Shown here in pieces: positions 25,922 to 35,452 of a DNA stretch of 64,000 nt (the stretch's first letter is position 1; each line of letters begins with the position of its first letter). The position numbers and the translations under genes were made by a program. The notes beneath the pieces are model-generated. The model ran no database searches and was not told the DNA's origin. It saw only the letters and a list, made by a program, of their open reading frames with translations. Source of the stretch: Geojedonia litorea. Its GTDB lineage: Bacteria; Bacteroidota; Bacteroidia; Flavobacteriales; Flavobacteriaceae. The stretch is taken from NCBI RefSeq assembly GCF_042654525.1, contig NZ_JBHSGP010000007.1, positions 124,001 to 188,000 on the forward strand. The letters are read 5' to 3'.

Positions 25922-28900
25922 ATGACTCATAAAAAACTTGTGCTTTTGGCAGCATTCGTGATGCTAAACACCTTCATTCAAGCACAGCAAACAGCCACTT
26001 ACACCAATGACTTGGTAGAGTATCAAAAGGCACTCACTTTATATAATAATAAGCAGTATTTAGCAGCGCAATCTCTGTTTGATCAAATTCAGGATACTGC
26101 TAATAATGAACAATTAGAATCAGATTGCGCTTATTATATTGCGAATTGTGCAGTGCGTTTAAATCAGCAAAATGCTGACGATCAAATACAGAAATTTGTA
26201 GATAAATATCCTACGAGTACCAAACGCAACACCGCTTTTTTAGATGTTGGAGATTATTATTTTGTGAATGGTAAATATGCTTATGCTCGAAAATGGTATG
26301 AAAAGGTGGATGAGAATAGTATTTCAAGATCAGAACGAGACCATTTTAACTTTAACTATGGGTATAGTTTATATTCAACAGGCAATGAAGTGGGTGCCCA
26401 AAAGTATTTAAATCGTGTAGTAAATTCAAAAGAATATGGCTCGCAAGCCAAATACTATATTGGTTTTATGGCGTATGAAGGTGACGACTATGACAAAGCC
26501 AACGAATATTTTGAGCAGGTGAGTGATAATGAAAAGTATAAAGAGAAATTATCCTATTATCAGGCCGATTTAAATTTCAAATTAGGAAATTTTGAAAAAG
26601 CCATTACTTTAGCAAAAGAACAGTTGCCAAAAAGTAGTCCAGAAGAGGTTTCAGAATTGTCTAAAATCATTGGTGAGAGTTATTTTAATCTAAATCAATA
26701 TGCCGAAGCAATTCCGTATTTAACCCAATACAAAGGAAAGCGGGGTAAATGGAATAATACCGATTATTACCAATTGGGCTATGCCTATTATAAACAAAAC
26801 GATTTCGAAAAGGCTATTTCAGAGTTCAATAAAATTATTGGAGGTAATAATAGTGTAGCTCAAAACGCTTACTATCATTTAGGCGAAAGCTATATCAATC
26901 TAGATAAAAAACAAGAAGCCCTTAATGCATTTAGAAATGCATCTCAAATGGATTTCGATCTTAAAATTCAGGAAGATGCTTGGCTAAACTATGCAAAAAT
27001 AAGTTATGAAATAGGGAATCCATATCAATCAGTACCTCAAGTATTAACTGGATATCTAGAAAAATATCCTAAAACTAGCTACAAGGAAGAAATCGAAACC
27101 CTGTTGATCGATTCATACATAACGTCTCGAAATTATAAGGAGGCTATGAAGTTATTGGAGGGCAAACGTAGTTTTGAAAATAGAGTTGCATATCAAAAAG
27201 TAACATTTTATAGAGGTATTGAAGTTTATAATGAAGGGGATTATAACAATGCAAAAGCGCTTTTTAACGCTTCAATAAACGAAGCTAAAGATCCACTTTT
27301 TACGGCGCGCGCAACGTTTTGGAAAGCCGAAACCGATTATCATCTCACTAATTATAATGATGCATTAATAGGGTTTAAACAGTTTAAGCAGCAAGCACAA
27401 GCATCCAATACCAAAGAATATAAAAATCTAGATTATAATATTGCCTATAATTACTTCAAATTGAAGAATTATCCCGAAGCAACTAAACATTTTCAAAGTT
27501 TTATAAATTCTAATACCAAAGAAAAACTTCGTTTAAATGATGCCTATTTAAGACTTGGTGATGGTTATTTCGTCTCTAGTGAATATGACAAAGCCATTTC
27601 AGCTTATGATAAAGCCATTTCAATAAATGAAATCGAATCAGACTACGCATCATTTCAAAAAACCATGAGTTATGGGTATTTGGGACAAAATGATAGAAAA
27701 ATTAGGGATCTCAATACATTTATTGATGGTTATCCGAGATCATCATTGAGAGATGATGCCATGTATGAATTAGGAAATTCCTATGTGAAAGCTAATCAAA
27801 TTGATAGAGCAATGTCTATGTACGATCGCCTAAATTCTGAATACCGTAATAGTGTGTTCGTTTCAAAATCGTTACTTCGTCAAGGGCTTTCTTATTACAA
27901 TACCAATGACAACGAGCGTGCTTTGAGCAAGTTTAAAAAAGTAGCTAATGATTATCCAAGTTCAGAAGAAGCACTTCAAGCCGTGGCAACAGCCCGATTG
28001 ATTTATATAGACCTTGGTCGTGTAGATGAATACGCTGCTTGGGTAAAACGATTGGATTATGTTGATGTTACAGATGCGGAGCTTGATAACACCACTTATT
28101 TGGCTGCTGAAAAACAATATCTAGACAATAATACAGATAACGCCATAAAACAATTTAATGGGTATTTAAATAGTTTTCCAAACGGAATCCATGCCTTAAA
28201 ATCCCATTTTTATTTAGCCGAATTGTATTCAAAAAAGAACCTTCCTGAAAATGCACAACCGCATTACGAGTATGTGGTTTCTAAACAACCAGGTGAATTT
28301 ACAGAGCAGGCCATTGTAAAATTGTCTGAAACGTATTTGAATTCTTCAAAATGGAACAAAGCTATTCCATTGTTGAAACGATTGGAAGCTGAAGCAGATT
28401 ATCCGCAGAATATTGTATATGCCCAATCAAACTTAATGAACGCCTATTATCAATTGGAAAATTATAATGAAGCAGTTTCTTATGCTGAACGGGTTTTGGG
28501 CAATTCAAAAATGGATAACAAGGTTAAAAGTGATGCACAAATTATCATAGCGAGATCTGCCATAAAAACAGGTAATGAGCAAAAGGCAAAATCGGCCTAT
28601 GCCGAAGTTGAAAAAATTGCGCAAGGCGCATTGGCCGCTGAAGCACTCTATTACAATGCTTACTTTAAACACAAGGAAGGCAACTTCCAAGGCTCCAATA
28701 CTACTGTTCAAAAATTGGCAAAAGATTATTCTAGTTATAAGTACTATAGTGCTAAAGGACTTGTGGTGATGGCCAAAAATTACTATGCCTTAAAGGATGC
28801 GTTTCAAGCCACTTATATTTTAGAAAGTGTCATTAAAAACTTTGCTGAATTCGACGATGTCGTTTCAGAAGCGCAACAAGAGTTAAAGCGCATCAAAAGT

Positions 28901-28948
28901 GAAGAAGCCAAAACAAATTCGTCCATCCAAACCGAAGACGGTAATTAA
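25922..28948 (+). CDS. Large periplasmic TPR-repeat protein
   Basis: 1008 residues from ATG 25922, chosen because a Sec signal peptide follows directly (MTHKKLVLLAAFVMLNTFIQAQQ). The TTG at 25895 lies inside the promoter -7 element. The whole mature protein is TPR-like helical hairpins, about 25 of them. Examples are YIANCAVRLNQQNADDQIQKFVDKYP, SYFNLNQYAEAIPYL, YYQLGYAYYKQNDFEKAISEFNKII and YLRLGDGYFVSSEYDKAISAYDKAI. Such proteins act as periplasmic scaffolds, often at the outer membrane. The gene is followed after 23 bases by a plug-less outer-membrane barrel gene, so the two probably form a complex. A repeat solenoid of this size is unusual outside Bacteroidota. No enzyme domain was seen. 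Confidence 0.85.
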   Translation: MTHKKLVLLAAFVMLNTFIQAQQTATYTNDLVEYQKALTLYNNKQYLAAQSLFDQIQDTANNEQLESDCAYYIANCAVRLNQQNADDQIQKFVDKYPTSTKRNTAFLDVGDYYFVNGKYAYARKWYEKVDENSISRSERDHFNFNYGYSLYSTGNEVGAQKYLNRVVNSKEYGSQAKYYIGFMAYEGDDYDKANEYFEQVSDNEKYKEKLSYYQADLNFKLGNFEKAITLAKEQLPKSSPEEVSELSKIIGESYFNLNQYAEAIPYLTQYKGKRGKWNNTDYYQLGYAYYKQNDFEKAISEFNKIIGGNNSVAQNAYYHLGESYINLDKKQEALNAFRNASQMDFDLKIQEDAWLNYAKISYEIGNPYQSVPQVLTGYLEKYPKTSYKEEIETLLIDSYITSRNYKEAMKLLEGKRSFENRVAYQKVTFYRGIEVYNEGDYNNAKALFNASINEAKDPLFTARATFWKAETDYHLTNYNDALIGFKQFKQQAQASNTKEYKNLDYNIAYNYFKLKNYPEATKHFQSFINSNTKEKLRLNDAYLRLGDGYFVSSEYDKAISAYDKAISINEIESDYASFQKTMSYGYLGQNDRKIRDLNTFIDGYPRSSLRDDAMYELGNSYVKANQIDRAMSMYDRLNSEYRNSVFVSKSLLRQGLSYYNTNDNERALSKFKKVANDYPSSEEALQAVATARLIYIDLGRVDEYAAWVKRLDYVDVTDAELDNTTYLAAEKQYLDNNTDNAIKQFNGYLNSFPNGIHALKSHFYLAELYSKKNLPENAQPHYEYVVSKQPGEFTEQAIVKLSETYLNSSKWNKAIPLLKRLEAEADYPQNIVYAQSNLMNAYYQLENYNEAVSYAERVLGNSKMDNKVKSDAQIIIARSAIKTGNEQKAKSAYAEVEKIAQGALAAEALYYNAYFKHKEGNFQGSNTTVQKLAKDYSSYKYYSAKGLVVMAKNYYALKDAFQATYILESVIKNFAEFDDVVSEAQQELKRIKSEEAKTNSSIQTEDGN

Positions 28949-28971
28949 TTCATCATTCAAAACAATCGATT

Positions 28972-30699
28972 ATGTTCAAAATAAAAAATATAGCAATTGG
29001 TGTACTAACATTGAGCACTTTGTATGGATTTTCGCAGCAGCGCGAAAAGGACACTATTAATACCGATGTGGTGAATGTTGTAAAACCCTACACACCCACC
29101 ATTTCAGATGCATTTAAGATCAAAGAGACGCCAACGTTAGACGATTCAACTACGGCAGTAAAAAAGCAGGTGAAATATAATATTTTTTCTATTCCTGTGG
29201 CATCGACATTTACTCCAGCAAAAGGTAAAGCAGCTGCAGTTGATAAGGAGAAGCCAGTAAAATTGTATGATAATTATGCTTCTGTTGGAGCCGGAACCTA
29301 TACTACCATTTTAGGTGAAGTCTATTTAAATCATCAATTAAGTAGAGCAGAAAGTGTAGGAGGTTATTTTAGTTATCATTCATCGCAAGGTGGAATAGAT
29401 GGCTTGTTATTAGACGACGATTTTACAAAAGCAAAATTAAATGTCAATTACGGTAGTAATTTACGTGATTTGTCATGGAATGTTGACGGTGGTTTTGAAT
29501 ATCAAAAATACAATTGGTACGGATTGCCACAGCCATTGTTTGATGGCACTACTGCTAGTATGTTAGACGTTGATCATACCTTTTATTCAGCTCATTTTGG
29601 TGGCGAGATCGATTTTAAAGATGCACTTGTAAAACGAATTGATATGAGATTCAGACGTTTTGGCGACGATCAGGATTCTGGTGAAAATAGGTTTGTGTTT
29701 AATACAGCGTTTGACGTTCCTATTCAGGATGAAGTCATAAGTACCGAGATTTCACTCGATTATATTGGAGGAAAATTTGATCGAAATTATTATACAGATA
29801 CTGAAATCAACTATGGCAATGTTAATGTTGGTCTTGCGCCAAGTTACCAATTAAGGCAAGACGACCTTACCGTTAACCTTGGTGTACGTTTTGTGTACTT
29901 AAATGATACCGAAGGAGGTAAGAACAAGTTTTACATCTATCCAAATTTTACGGCAAGCTATAGATTGGTGGATGAAATTTTAATCGCTTACGGGGGAATT
30001 GAAGGAGGTTTACATCAAAATTCATATTATGAGCTGGCTAATGAAAATCCTTATGTGTCGCCAACCTTATTTATTTTCCCTACAGATAGACAATACGATG
30101 CCTCATTAGGGTTAAAAGGAAAACTATCCAACAGCATGAGCTATAATATTAGTGGTCGTTATGGTGCTGATAGAAATAGAGCTTTGTTTAAGTCCAATAG
30201 TGTTTTAGGTGGTGCTACTGAAGATTACCAATACGGAAACTCCTTCGGAGTTGTTTATGACGATCTTAAAACCTACTCCGTAGCTGGTGAATTGAATGTA
30301 GACGTCAATCGCAATTTTAAGTTAGGAATCAAAGCCGAATATTTTGGCTATTCTACAGATTTACAAGAAGAAGCTTGGAACTTACCAGATTTTAAAGGCT
30401 CTTTATTCTTAGATTATCAAATCGATGCCAATTGGTTTGCCGGAGCTGGACTTTATTATGTAGGAGAGCGTAAAGACCAGTTTTACGAAGAAGGTACTTT
30501 ATCGCCATCCTCACCTATGACCGTTACTTTAGATAGTTATTTTGATGCCAATGCGCATTTGGGCTATAAAATAAGTGACCGACTTTCAGTTTATGCAAAA
30601 GCCAATAATATGGTAAACAAATTATATGAAAAGTGGCAGAATTATCCTGTACAAGGCATTCAGTTTTTGGTAGGAGCTACTTATCAGTTTGATTTTTAA
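28972..30699 (+). CDS. TonB-receptor-like outer-membrane beta-barrel lacking a plug domain
   Basis: 575 residues with signal peptide (MFKIKNIAIGVLTLSTLYGFSQQ). After a periplasmic linker (VVNVVKPYTPTISDAFKIKETPTL) come alternating amphipathic strands rich in Y, F, G and D, ending in GATYQFDF with a C-terminal Phe, the usual barrel-insertion signal. The C-terminal part looks like a TonB-dependent receptor barrel (GYKISDRLSVYAKANNMVNKLYEKW), but no 150-residue plug domain is present. It therefore may be an open channel or a barrel filled by a partner. It lies directly behind the TPR gene (23-base gap) and ends in an intrinsic terminator. Substrate unknown. Confidence 0.8.
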   Translation: MFKIKNIAIGVLTLSTLYGFSQQREKDTINTDVVNVVKPYTPTISDAFKIKETPTLDDSTTAVKKQVKYNIFSIPVASTFTPAKGKAAAVDKEKPVKLYDNYASVGAGTYTTILGEVYLNHQLSRAESVGGYFSYHSSQGGIDGLLLDDDFTKAKLNVNYGSNLRDLSWNVDGGFEYQKYNWYGLPQPLFDGTTASMLDVDHTFYSAHFGGEIDFKDALVKRIDMRFRRFGDDQDSGENRFVFNTAFDVPIQDEVISTEISLDYIGGKFDRNYYTDTEINYGNVNVGLAPSYQLRQDDLTVNLGVRFVYLNDTEGGKNKFYIYPNFTASYRLVDEILIAYGGIEGGLHQNSYYELANENPYVSPTLFIFPTDRQYDASLGLKGKLSNSMSYNISGRYGADRNRALFKSNSVLGGATEDYQYGNSFGVVYDDLKTYSVAGELNVDVNRNFKLGIKAEYFGYSTDLQEEAWNLPDFKGSLFLDYQIDANWFAGAGLYYVGERKDQFYEEGTLSPSSPMTVTLDSYFDANAHLGYKISDRLSVYAKANNMVNKLYEKWQNYPVQGIQFLVGATYQFDF

Positions 30700-30707
30700 G
30701 GTAATAC

Positions 30708-30817
30708 TCACCCTGAACTATATACAGAGTATGTATGGTAATAAAAGCGTTCATCAATTGAACGCTTTTTGTATTTTTACCATTAGTCAGTTCGGGTGTC
30801 GAGATGTATCGAGAACT
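30708..30817. repeat. Intergenic stretch with two REP-like imperfect palindromes around a terminator
   Basis: One element at about 30708-30730 begins CACCCTGAACT and reads as a decayed CACCCTGAACT...CAGGGT palindrome. Another at 30789-30817 begins AGTTC and ends TCGAGAACT, with TCGA repeated inside. Both words resemble interspersed intergenic repeats that I recall in Flavobacteriaceae genomes. Only one copy of each is in this window, so repeat status is inferred. Confidence 0.4.
30743..30770 (+). terminator. Intrinsic terminator after the barrel gene
   Basis: 10-bp perfect stem AAAAGCGTTC (30743-30752) with GAACGCTTTT (30760-30769), loop ATCAATT, and T-rich 3' side. Confidence 0.88.
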
Positions 30818-30837
30818 CATTAATAAAACATCAACAA

Positions 30838-32457
30838 ATGAAAAAAATCCTTTCACTTCTAATCATTGTATTTGTTTTTTCTTGCCAAAAAGAAAAGCAG
30901 CAAGTAGATTCAATTGTAATCAATGCTAATATCTATACCGTTAATACCAATTTTGACAAAGCAGAGGCTTTTGCAATAAAGGACGGAAAATTTGTTCAAG
31001 TTGGAACGAATGAAAGTATTCAAAGTGCATTTGAAGCAGATACCATTATTGATGCAAAAGGACAAACTATAGTGCCAGGATTTATTGATGCACATTGCCA
31101 CTTTTTAGGTTTAGGCTTTAATCAGCAAGCTGTAGATTTGGTTGGCACCAAAAGTTTTGATGAGGTCGTGAATAGAGTGATTGATTTTCAGAATGAAAAT
31201 AATCTAGATTATATAGTTGGAAGAGGTTGGGACCAAAACGATTGGGAAGAAAAAGAATTTCCAGACAATGTCTTGTTAAGTAAGTTATTTCCTGATACTC
31301 CAATTGCTTTGACCAGAATTGATGGTCATGCTATTCTTTGTAACGAAGCAGCCTTAAAATTAGGCAATGTTAATGCATCAAGTAAAATTGATGGTGGGGA
31401 GGTACTTATAAACAATGGGAAACCAACAGGTGTGCTAATTGACAATGCCGAAAACCTAGTTATGGACCATTGGCCAAAATCTTCTAGAAATGATATGGTG
31501 AAGGCCTTGTTGGCAGCACAAAATATTTGTTTTGATTTGGGTTTGACTACAGTAGATGATGCTGGATTAGGTATTGAAGCAATTGAAGTTATTGATAGTT
31601 TACAGCAAATTGGTGAACTGAACATGAGGGTTTATGCCATGGTTTCCGCTTCGAGTAAAAACCTTGATTACTTCTTAAATAAAGGTGTTACAAAAACCGA
31701 TAAGTTAAATGTGAGATCGTTTAAATATTACGCTGATGGAGCTTTAGGTTCGAGAGGCGCATTGTTAAGAGCACCTTATTCTGATAAACCGAATCATTTT
31801 GGGCTCTTGGTGACCGATCTTGCAACCTTTAAAGATGCCGCCAAACGTATTTCAAATTCTAAATTTCAAATGAATACACACGCCATTGGCGATTCAGCAA
31901 ACCATGTTGTGCTTAAAACCTACAAGGAGGTGTTGCAAGGAAAAGAAAACAGACGCTGGCGAGTTGAACATGCTCAAGTGATTTCACCTGAAGACTTTAG
32001 TCTGTTCAACGATATTATTCCATCTGTGCAACCAACACATGCCACTTCCGATATGTATTGGGCCGAAGATCGATTGGGGTCTGAACGCGTAAAAGGAGCT
32101 TATGCATTCAAAGACTTGTTAAATGCTTATGGAAAAGTTGCTCTTGGAACTGATTTTCCGGTTGAACAAGTAAGTCCCTTTTTAACATTTTATGCAGCAG
32201 TAGCTAGACAAGACCTAGAACATTATCCGGCGGGTGGATATCAAATAAATAACGCACTTACGCGAGAAGAAACCTTAAAAGGAATGACGATTTGGGCGGC
32301 TTATTCCAATTTTGAAGAGCATGAAAAGGGCAGTATTGAAGTTGGTAAGTTTGCCGATTTTATCATTTTGGATAAGGATATTATGACCATTGAAGTTAAG
32401 GAAATACCAAACATTAAAGTTGAACAAACCTTTGTTGGTGGTAAGGCAATGCGATAG
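30838..32457 (+). CDS. YtcJ-like amidohydrolase lipoprotein
   Basis: 539 residues from ATG 30838. The upstream ATG at 30796 would translate the palindromic repeat and is rejected. Lipoprotein signal MKKILSLLIIVFVFSC with Cys16 as the likely lipidated residue. The amidohydrolase fold follows: metal-binding HxH at His86/His88 (GFIDAHCHF), a beta-sandwich start (INANIYTVN), FKYYADGALGSRGALLRAPY, MNTHAIGDSANH, WRVEHAQV, ALGTDFPVE, and a C-terminal KFADFIILDKDIM. This is the long YtcJ/metal-dependent hydrolase class, which usually acts on amides or N-acyl compounds. The protein is likely anchored in the cell envelope. Its stop abuts the converging methyltransferase. Confidence 0.88.
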   Translation: MKKILSLLIIVFVFSCQKEKQQVDSIVINANIYTVNTNFDKAEAFAIKDGKFVQVGTNESIQSAFEADTIIDAKGQTIVPGFIDAHCHFLGLGFNQQAVDLVGTKSFDEVVNRVIDFQNENNLDYIVGRGWDQNDWEEKEFPDNVLLSKLFPDTPIALTRIDGHAILCNEAALKLGNVNASSKIDGGEVLINNGKPTGVLIDNAENLVMDHWPKSSRNDMVKALLAAQNICFDLGLTTVDDAGLGIEAIEVIDSLQQIGELNMRVYAMVSASSKNLDYFLNKGVTKTDKLNVRSFKYYADGALGSRGALLRAPYSDKPNHFGLLVTDLATFKDAAKRISNSKFQMNTHAIGDSANHVVLKTYKEVLQGKENRRWRVEHAQVISPEDFSLFNDIIPSVQPTHATSDMYWAEDRLGSERVKGAYAFKDLLNAYGKVALGTDFPVEQVSPFLTFYAAVARQDLEHYPAGGYQINNALTREETLKGMTIWAAYSNFEEHEKGSIEVGKFADFIILDKDIMTIEVKEIPNIKVEQTFVGGKAMR

Positions 32458-33153
32458 TTAAGTAAGTCTAGCTAAATAGTCATAATGCTCGCCTTCGAGA
32501 ATCATTTCACAGGTTAAGCCAACGGTTTTACAAGCTTTACTCAAGGTGTCAAAGTCAAGGTAAAGCCATTTCATTGGGACTTCGTTTTCGCCTTTGTAAC
32601 TCAAAAAATAATCGAGTTCTCCGTAGTAATTAGCATTTGTATCTATCCAAATGCCACCATCTTCATCTTCATACATATAGGCAATATCAGAAGAATCAAT
32701 TAAAATTTGACCATTTGGATTTAGAAGTGACTTTAAATGGGTTAAGTAATTCGAGACTTGTGATAATTCCTGAAAAATACCAGTACCATTCATTAAAATG
32801 AGAATGGTATCAAAAGTATCTGTTTCATTCAAAAGGTTGTTGACTTCAGCATGATGTACACCTCGTTGTTTGGCAACTTCAACAGCACCTTTAGACACAT
32901 CGATGGCCTTAACCTCAAAACCATTTTCTTGTAACCATAAACTATGGCTTCCTGAACCGCAGCCAACATCCAAAACCCTTCCTTTAGCTAATTTTAAAGC
33001 GTGTTGCTCCAACTCTGGCATTTCATTAAAACTTCGGAATAAATAGGGAAGAGGTAAGTCATCTTCACCCGAAATATTAGTAGAAGTTACAATGTCTTCG
33101 GTATAGTTATTGGTGTGGTAATCTAGTAAGGCCTTTCCAAATAAATCTTTCAT
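32458..33153 (-). CDS. Class I SAM-dependent methyltransferase
   Basis: 231 residues. Motif I VLDVGCGSGSHSLWL, followed by VKAIDVSKGAVEVAKQRG (acidic SAM-ribose contact), the motif IV-like DTILILMNGTGIFQEL, and NPNGQILIDSSDIAYMYEDEDGG. This is a typical seven-strand methyltransferase of about 25 kDa. The N terminus (MKDLFGKALLDYHTNNYTEDIVTSTNISGEDDLPLPYLFRSFNEMPELEQ, residues 1-50) is the family type that precedes small-molecule methyltransferases. Substrate unknown. It is a single minus-strand gene whose start is 60 bases from the divergent YkgJ gene. Confidence 0.9.
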   Translation of the reverse strand: MKDLFGKALLDYHTNNYTEDIVTSTNISGEDDLPLPYLFRSFNEMPELEQHALKLAKGRVLDVGCGSGSHSLWLQENGFEVKAIDVSKGAVEVAKQRGVHHAEVNNLLNETDTFDTILILMNGTGIFQELSQVSNYLTHLKSLLNPNGQILIDSSDIAYMYEDEDGGIWIDTNANYYGELDYFLSYKGENEVPMKWLYLDFDTLSKACKTVGLTCEMILEGEHYDYLARLT

Positions 33154-33212
33154 GAAAATTTTGTCTTGCTTAAAAAGGTTCAGCTTCTCATTAAAAATAC
33201 TACTTTTATAAT

Positions 33213-33707
33213 ATGCAAGATATCATCAATAACCTTCCAAAGCTTGCCAAAGATAAGCATAAGGAAAATAAAACCTTCTTTTCAAAATTAAAAAAGAAGC
33301 CGCCAAAGCAGCTTGATTATTTGATGCAAGAGTTACATGAACGTGAGTTTCAACAGACCGATTGTTTAGAATGTGCCAATTGTTGTAAAACAACAGGGCC
33401 ATTGTTTACAGATAAAGATATTGAACGCATAGCCAAACATTTTAGACAAAAGCCTTCACAATTTATAGATAACTATTTGAGAATTGACGAAGATAAGGAT
33501 TATGTGCTGCAGAGTGTTCCTTGTGTATTTTTGGGTGAGGATAATTACTGTTCCATTTATGAAGTAAGGCCTAAGGCGTGTCGAGAATTTCCGCATACTG
33601 ATAGAAAGAAGTTTCAACAAATTTCAAATCTCACATTAAAAAATGTTGCTATTTGTCCTGCAGCCTTCAATATTGTGGAAGAGATGAAAAAAAGAATTAA
33701 GATTTAA
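33213..33707 (+). CDS. YkgJ family cysteine cluster protein
   Basis: 164 residues. The cysteine pattern is C51-x2-C54-x2-C57-C58 (DCLECANCC), C104, C113 and C123 (VPCVFLGEDNYCSIYEVRPKACREFPH), and C148 (AICPAAF). This matches the YkgJ/UPF0153 metal-binding family, which is thought to hold zinc or an Fe-S cluster; the function is unclear. The N terminus is basic and helical. It opens a compact plus-strand run: the next gene starts 6 bases later, then gaps of 5 and 0 bases. The start ATG 33213 has no SD. Confidence 0.9.
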   Translation: MQDIINNLPKLAKDKHKENKTFFSKLKKKPPKQLDYLMQELHEREFQQTDCLECANCCKTTGPLFTDKDIERIAKHFRQKPSQFIDNYLRIDEDKDYVLQSVPCVFLGEDNYCSIYEVRPKACREFPHTDRKKFQQISNLTLKNVAICPAAFNIVEEMKKRIKI

Positions 33708-33713
33708 CAGACT

Positions 33714-34607
33714 ATGAAAAAACTTCAACTCGTTTGCATATTAACTCTAATTGTAAATTTTTGCCATTCGCAAGAATGGATGACCTCTTTTGATGCCGCC
33801 AAACGATTGGCTTATGTCCAAGATAAATTGGTGTTTATGTTATGGGAAGAGGCAACCCTAGATCCTTATCATGTTGCGGTTGAATATGAAAAGGGAGTTG
33901 ATGCTATTGTAAATTTATTCGAAAACGAAGAACTAAATAAGTTGATTTGGAAGTATTTTGTTCCTGTAGTTGTAAATGAATCTGAATACCCTAGATTATT
34001 TAATGAAATTAAGGGCAAAAGATCTCAAAATTATATTGATAAATTTAATGATGACACCATTAAAATTATGGATATTAACGGTAATATTATTAATACAGAC
34101 ATAGTCTATGACGAGTATTTAGATATTGCCAAATTTATAAGTTATTATGCGTTAAATACGTCTGTACTTAAAGGAGAACTGGCAGGTTATAGAGAGGTGA
34201 AGAATTTTTATAGTGCATTTCGTCTAACCTCAAAATATATTGATTTTGCGATATTAGTTAACAAGGCCATAAAAAATGAAATAATCAACTTATCAATCAT
34301 CTATCTCGAAGAAGCAGAGCGTTATTTGATAGATGGTACATATGATAATTTAATTGCGCTTCAGCAAAAAATGGACCTGATAAAACTCAAACAAGATTTG
34401 ATTTTAAGTAACCCCAAAAAAGTCTTAAGGAATTTGAAGCGTATAGATGAGTCAGAAATTCAGGAAGAAAATCAATCTTTAGTAAATTTTTTATATTTTA
34501 CGTCGTACCTTCTACTAAAAGACGAAACTAATGCGCGAGAATGGAGAGCTAAACTTTCGGCAGTAGATTTAAAAAAAGCAAACCTAATTTTTAAAAATAA
34601 TTTGTAA
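33714..34607 (+). CDS. Secreted protein with a thioredoxin-like N-terminal half
   Basis: 297 residues. Signal peptide MKKLQLVCILTLIVNFCHSQ, then WMTSFDAAKRLAYVQDKLVFMLWEEATLDP. This resembles the start of periplasmic thioredoxin-fold proteins ('DAxxxAxxxxKxxFM'), but the CxxC active site is replaced by EEAT-type residues. The second half is helical (FYSAFRLTSKYIDFAILVNKAIKNEI ... EEAERYLIDG) without a known motif. If the fold is right it is not a redox enzyme. It is the second gene of the YkgJ-to-GDPD run, so a periplasmic envelope role is likely. Confidence 0.6.
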   Translation: MKKLQLVCILTLIVNFCHSQEWMTSFDAAKRLAYVQDKLVFMLWEEATLDPYHVAVEYEKGVDAIVNLFENEELNKLIWKYFVPVVVNESEYPRLFNEIKGKRSQNYIDKFNDDTIKIMDINGNIINTDIVYDEYLDIAKFISYYALNTSVLKGELAGYREVKNFYSAFRLTSKYIDFAILVNKAIKNEIINLSIIYLEEAERYLIDGTYDNLIALQQKMDLIKLKQDLILSNPKKVLRNLKRIDESEIQEENQSLVNFLYFTSYLLLKDETNAREWRAKLSAVDLKKANLIFKNNL

Positions 34608-34612
34608 ATACT

Positions 34613-35452
34613 TTGGAAACCATTATCAATTATTTTGAAGCCATCCCTTCCGCACATAGAAGTTTGATTCTTGTTGGAGGTTTGACACTATTTTGGCTTT
34701 TAGAAGGGGCAGTTCCACTTTTTAAGTTTAACTATAAAAAGTGGCGTCATGCTTGGCCTAATATCTTTTTTACATTTACAACCATAGCTATTAATTTTGT
34801 GCTTGCGTTTTTGTTGCTAAATACCGCCGATTGGGTAAGTGCTAACAACTTCGGAATTATAAATTGGTTACCAGAAATGCCGTTGTGGCTATATGTATTT
34901 TTAGGAGTCTTTTTCCTTGATTTTTTTGGAGCCTATTTACCACATTATGTTGAACACAATGTTAAACCTTTGTGGATGATTCATTTGGTACACCATACCG
35001 ATCATCATGTAGATACCACTACTGCCAATAGACACCATCCTTTAGAAAGCGTAATTCGGTTTGTGTTCACCTTGTTTGGCGTTTTTATAGTTGGTACGCC
35101 AATTGCACTTGTGTTTTTGTACCAATCTCTTTCTATTGTAGCTACGCAATTTTCACATGCTAATATTAAATTGCCGAGAAAAATCGATAGGATTTTGAGT
35201 TATTTTATCGTTTCTCCAGACATGCATAAAGTTCATCATCATAACGTATTACCATATACCGATTCAAATTACGGTAATATTTTTTCAGTATGGGATCGCC
35301 TTTTAGGAACCTTTATGGTTTTGGATAGGGATAAATTGGTGTATGGTGTAGATGTGTTTCCTGATGAGGTAAAAAATGGCAATTTAAAAGAACTGCTGGT
35401 GCAACCGTTTCAAAAGTATGAAAAGCCAACCTTCATCCAACCTAAAGATTAA
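34613..35452 (+). CDS. Fatty acid hydroxylase / sterol desaturase family membrane enzyme
   Basis: 279 residues with four to five membrane helices. The di-iron histidine clusters of the family are visible: HYVEH (111-115), HLVHH (124-128) with HH (131-132), RHHP (140-143), and a late HKVHHH. Members oxidise fatty acyl chains, sterols or carotenoids at the membrane. The start is TTG 34613; no ATG lies before the first helix. Its stop touches the next gene's start with no gap, so translation is coupled to a glycerophosphodiesterase. That hints at lipid remodelling. Confidence 0.9.
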   Translation: METIINYFEAIPSAHRSLILVGGLTLFWLLEGAVPLFKFNYKKWRHAWPNIFFTFTTIAINFVLAFLLLNTADWVSANNFGIINWLPEMPLWLYVFLGVFFLDFFGAYLPHYVEHNVKPLWMIHLVHHTDHHVDTTTANRHHPLESVIRFVFTLFGVFIVGTPIALVFLYQSLSIVATQFSHANIKLPRKIDRILSYFIVSPDMHKVHHHNVLPYTDSNYGNIFSVWDRLLGTFMVLDRDKLVYGVDVFPDEVKNGNLKELLVQPFQKYEKPTFIQPKD

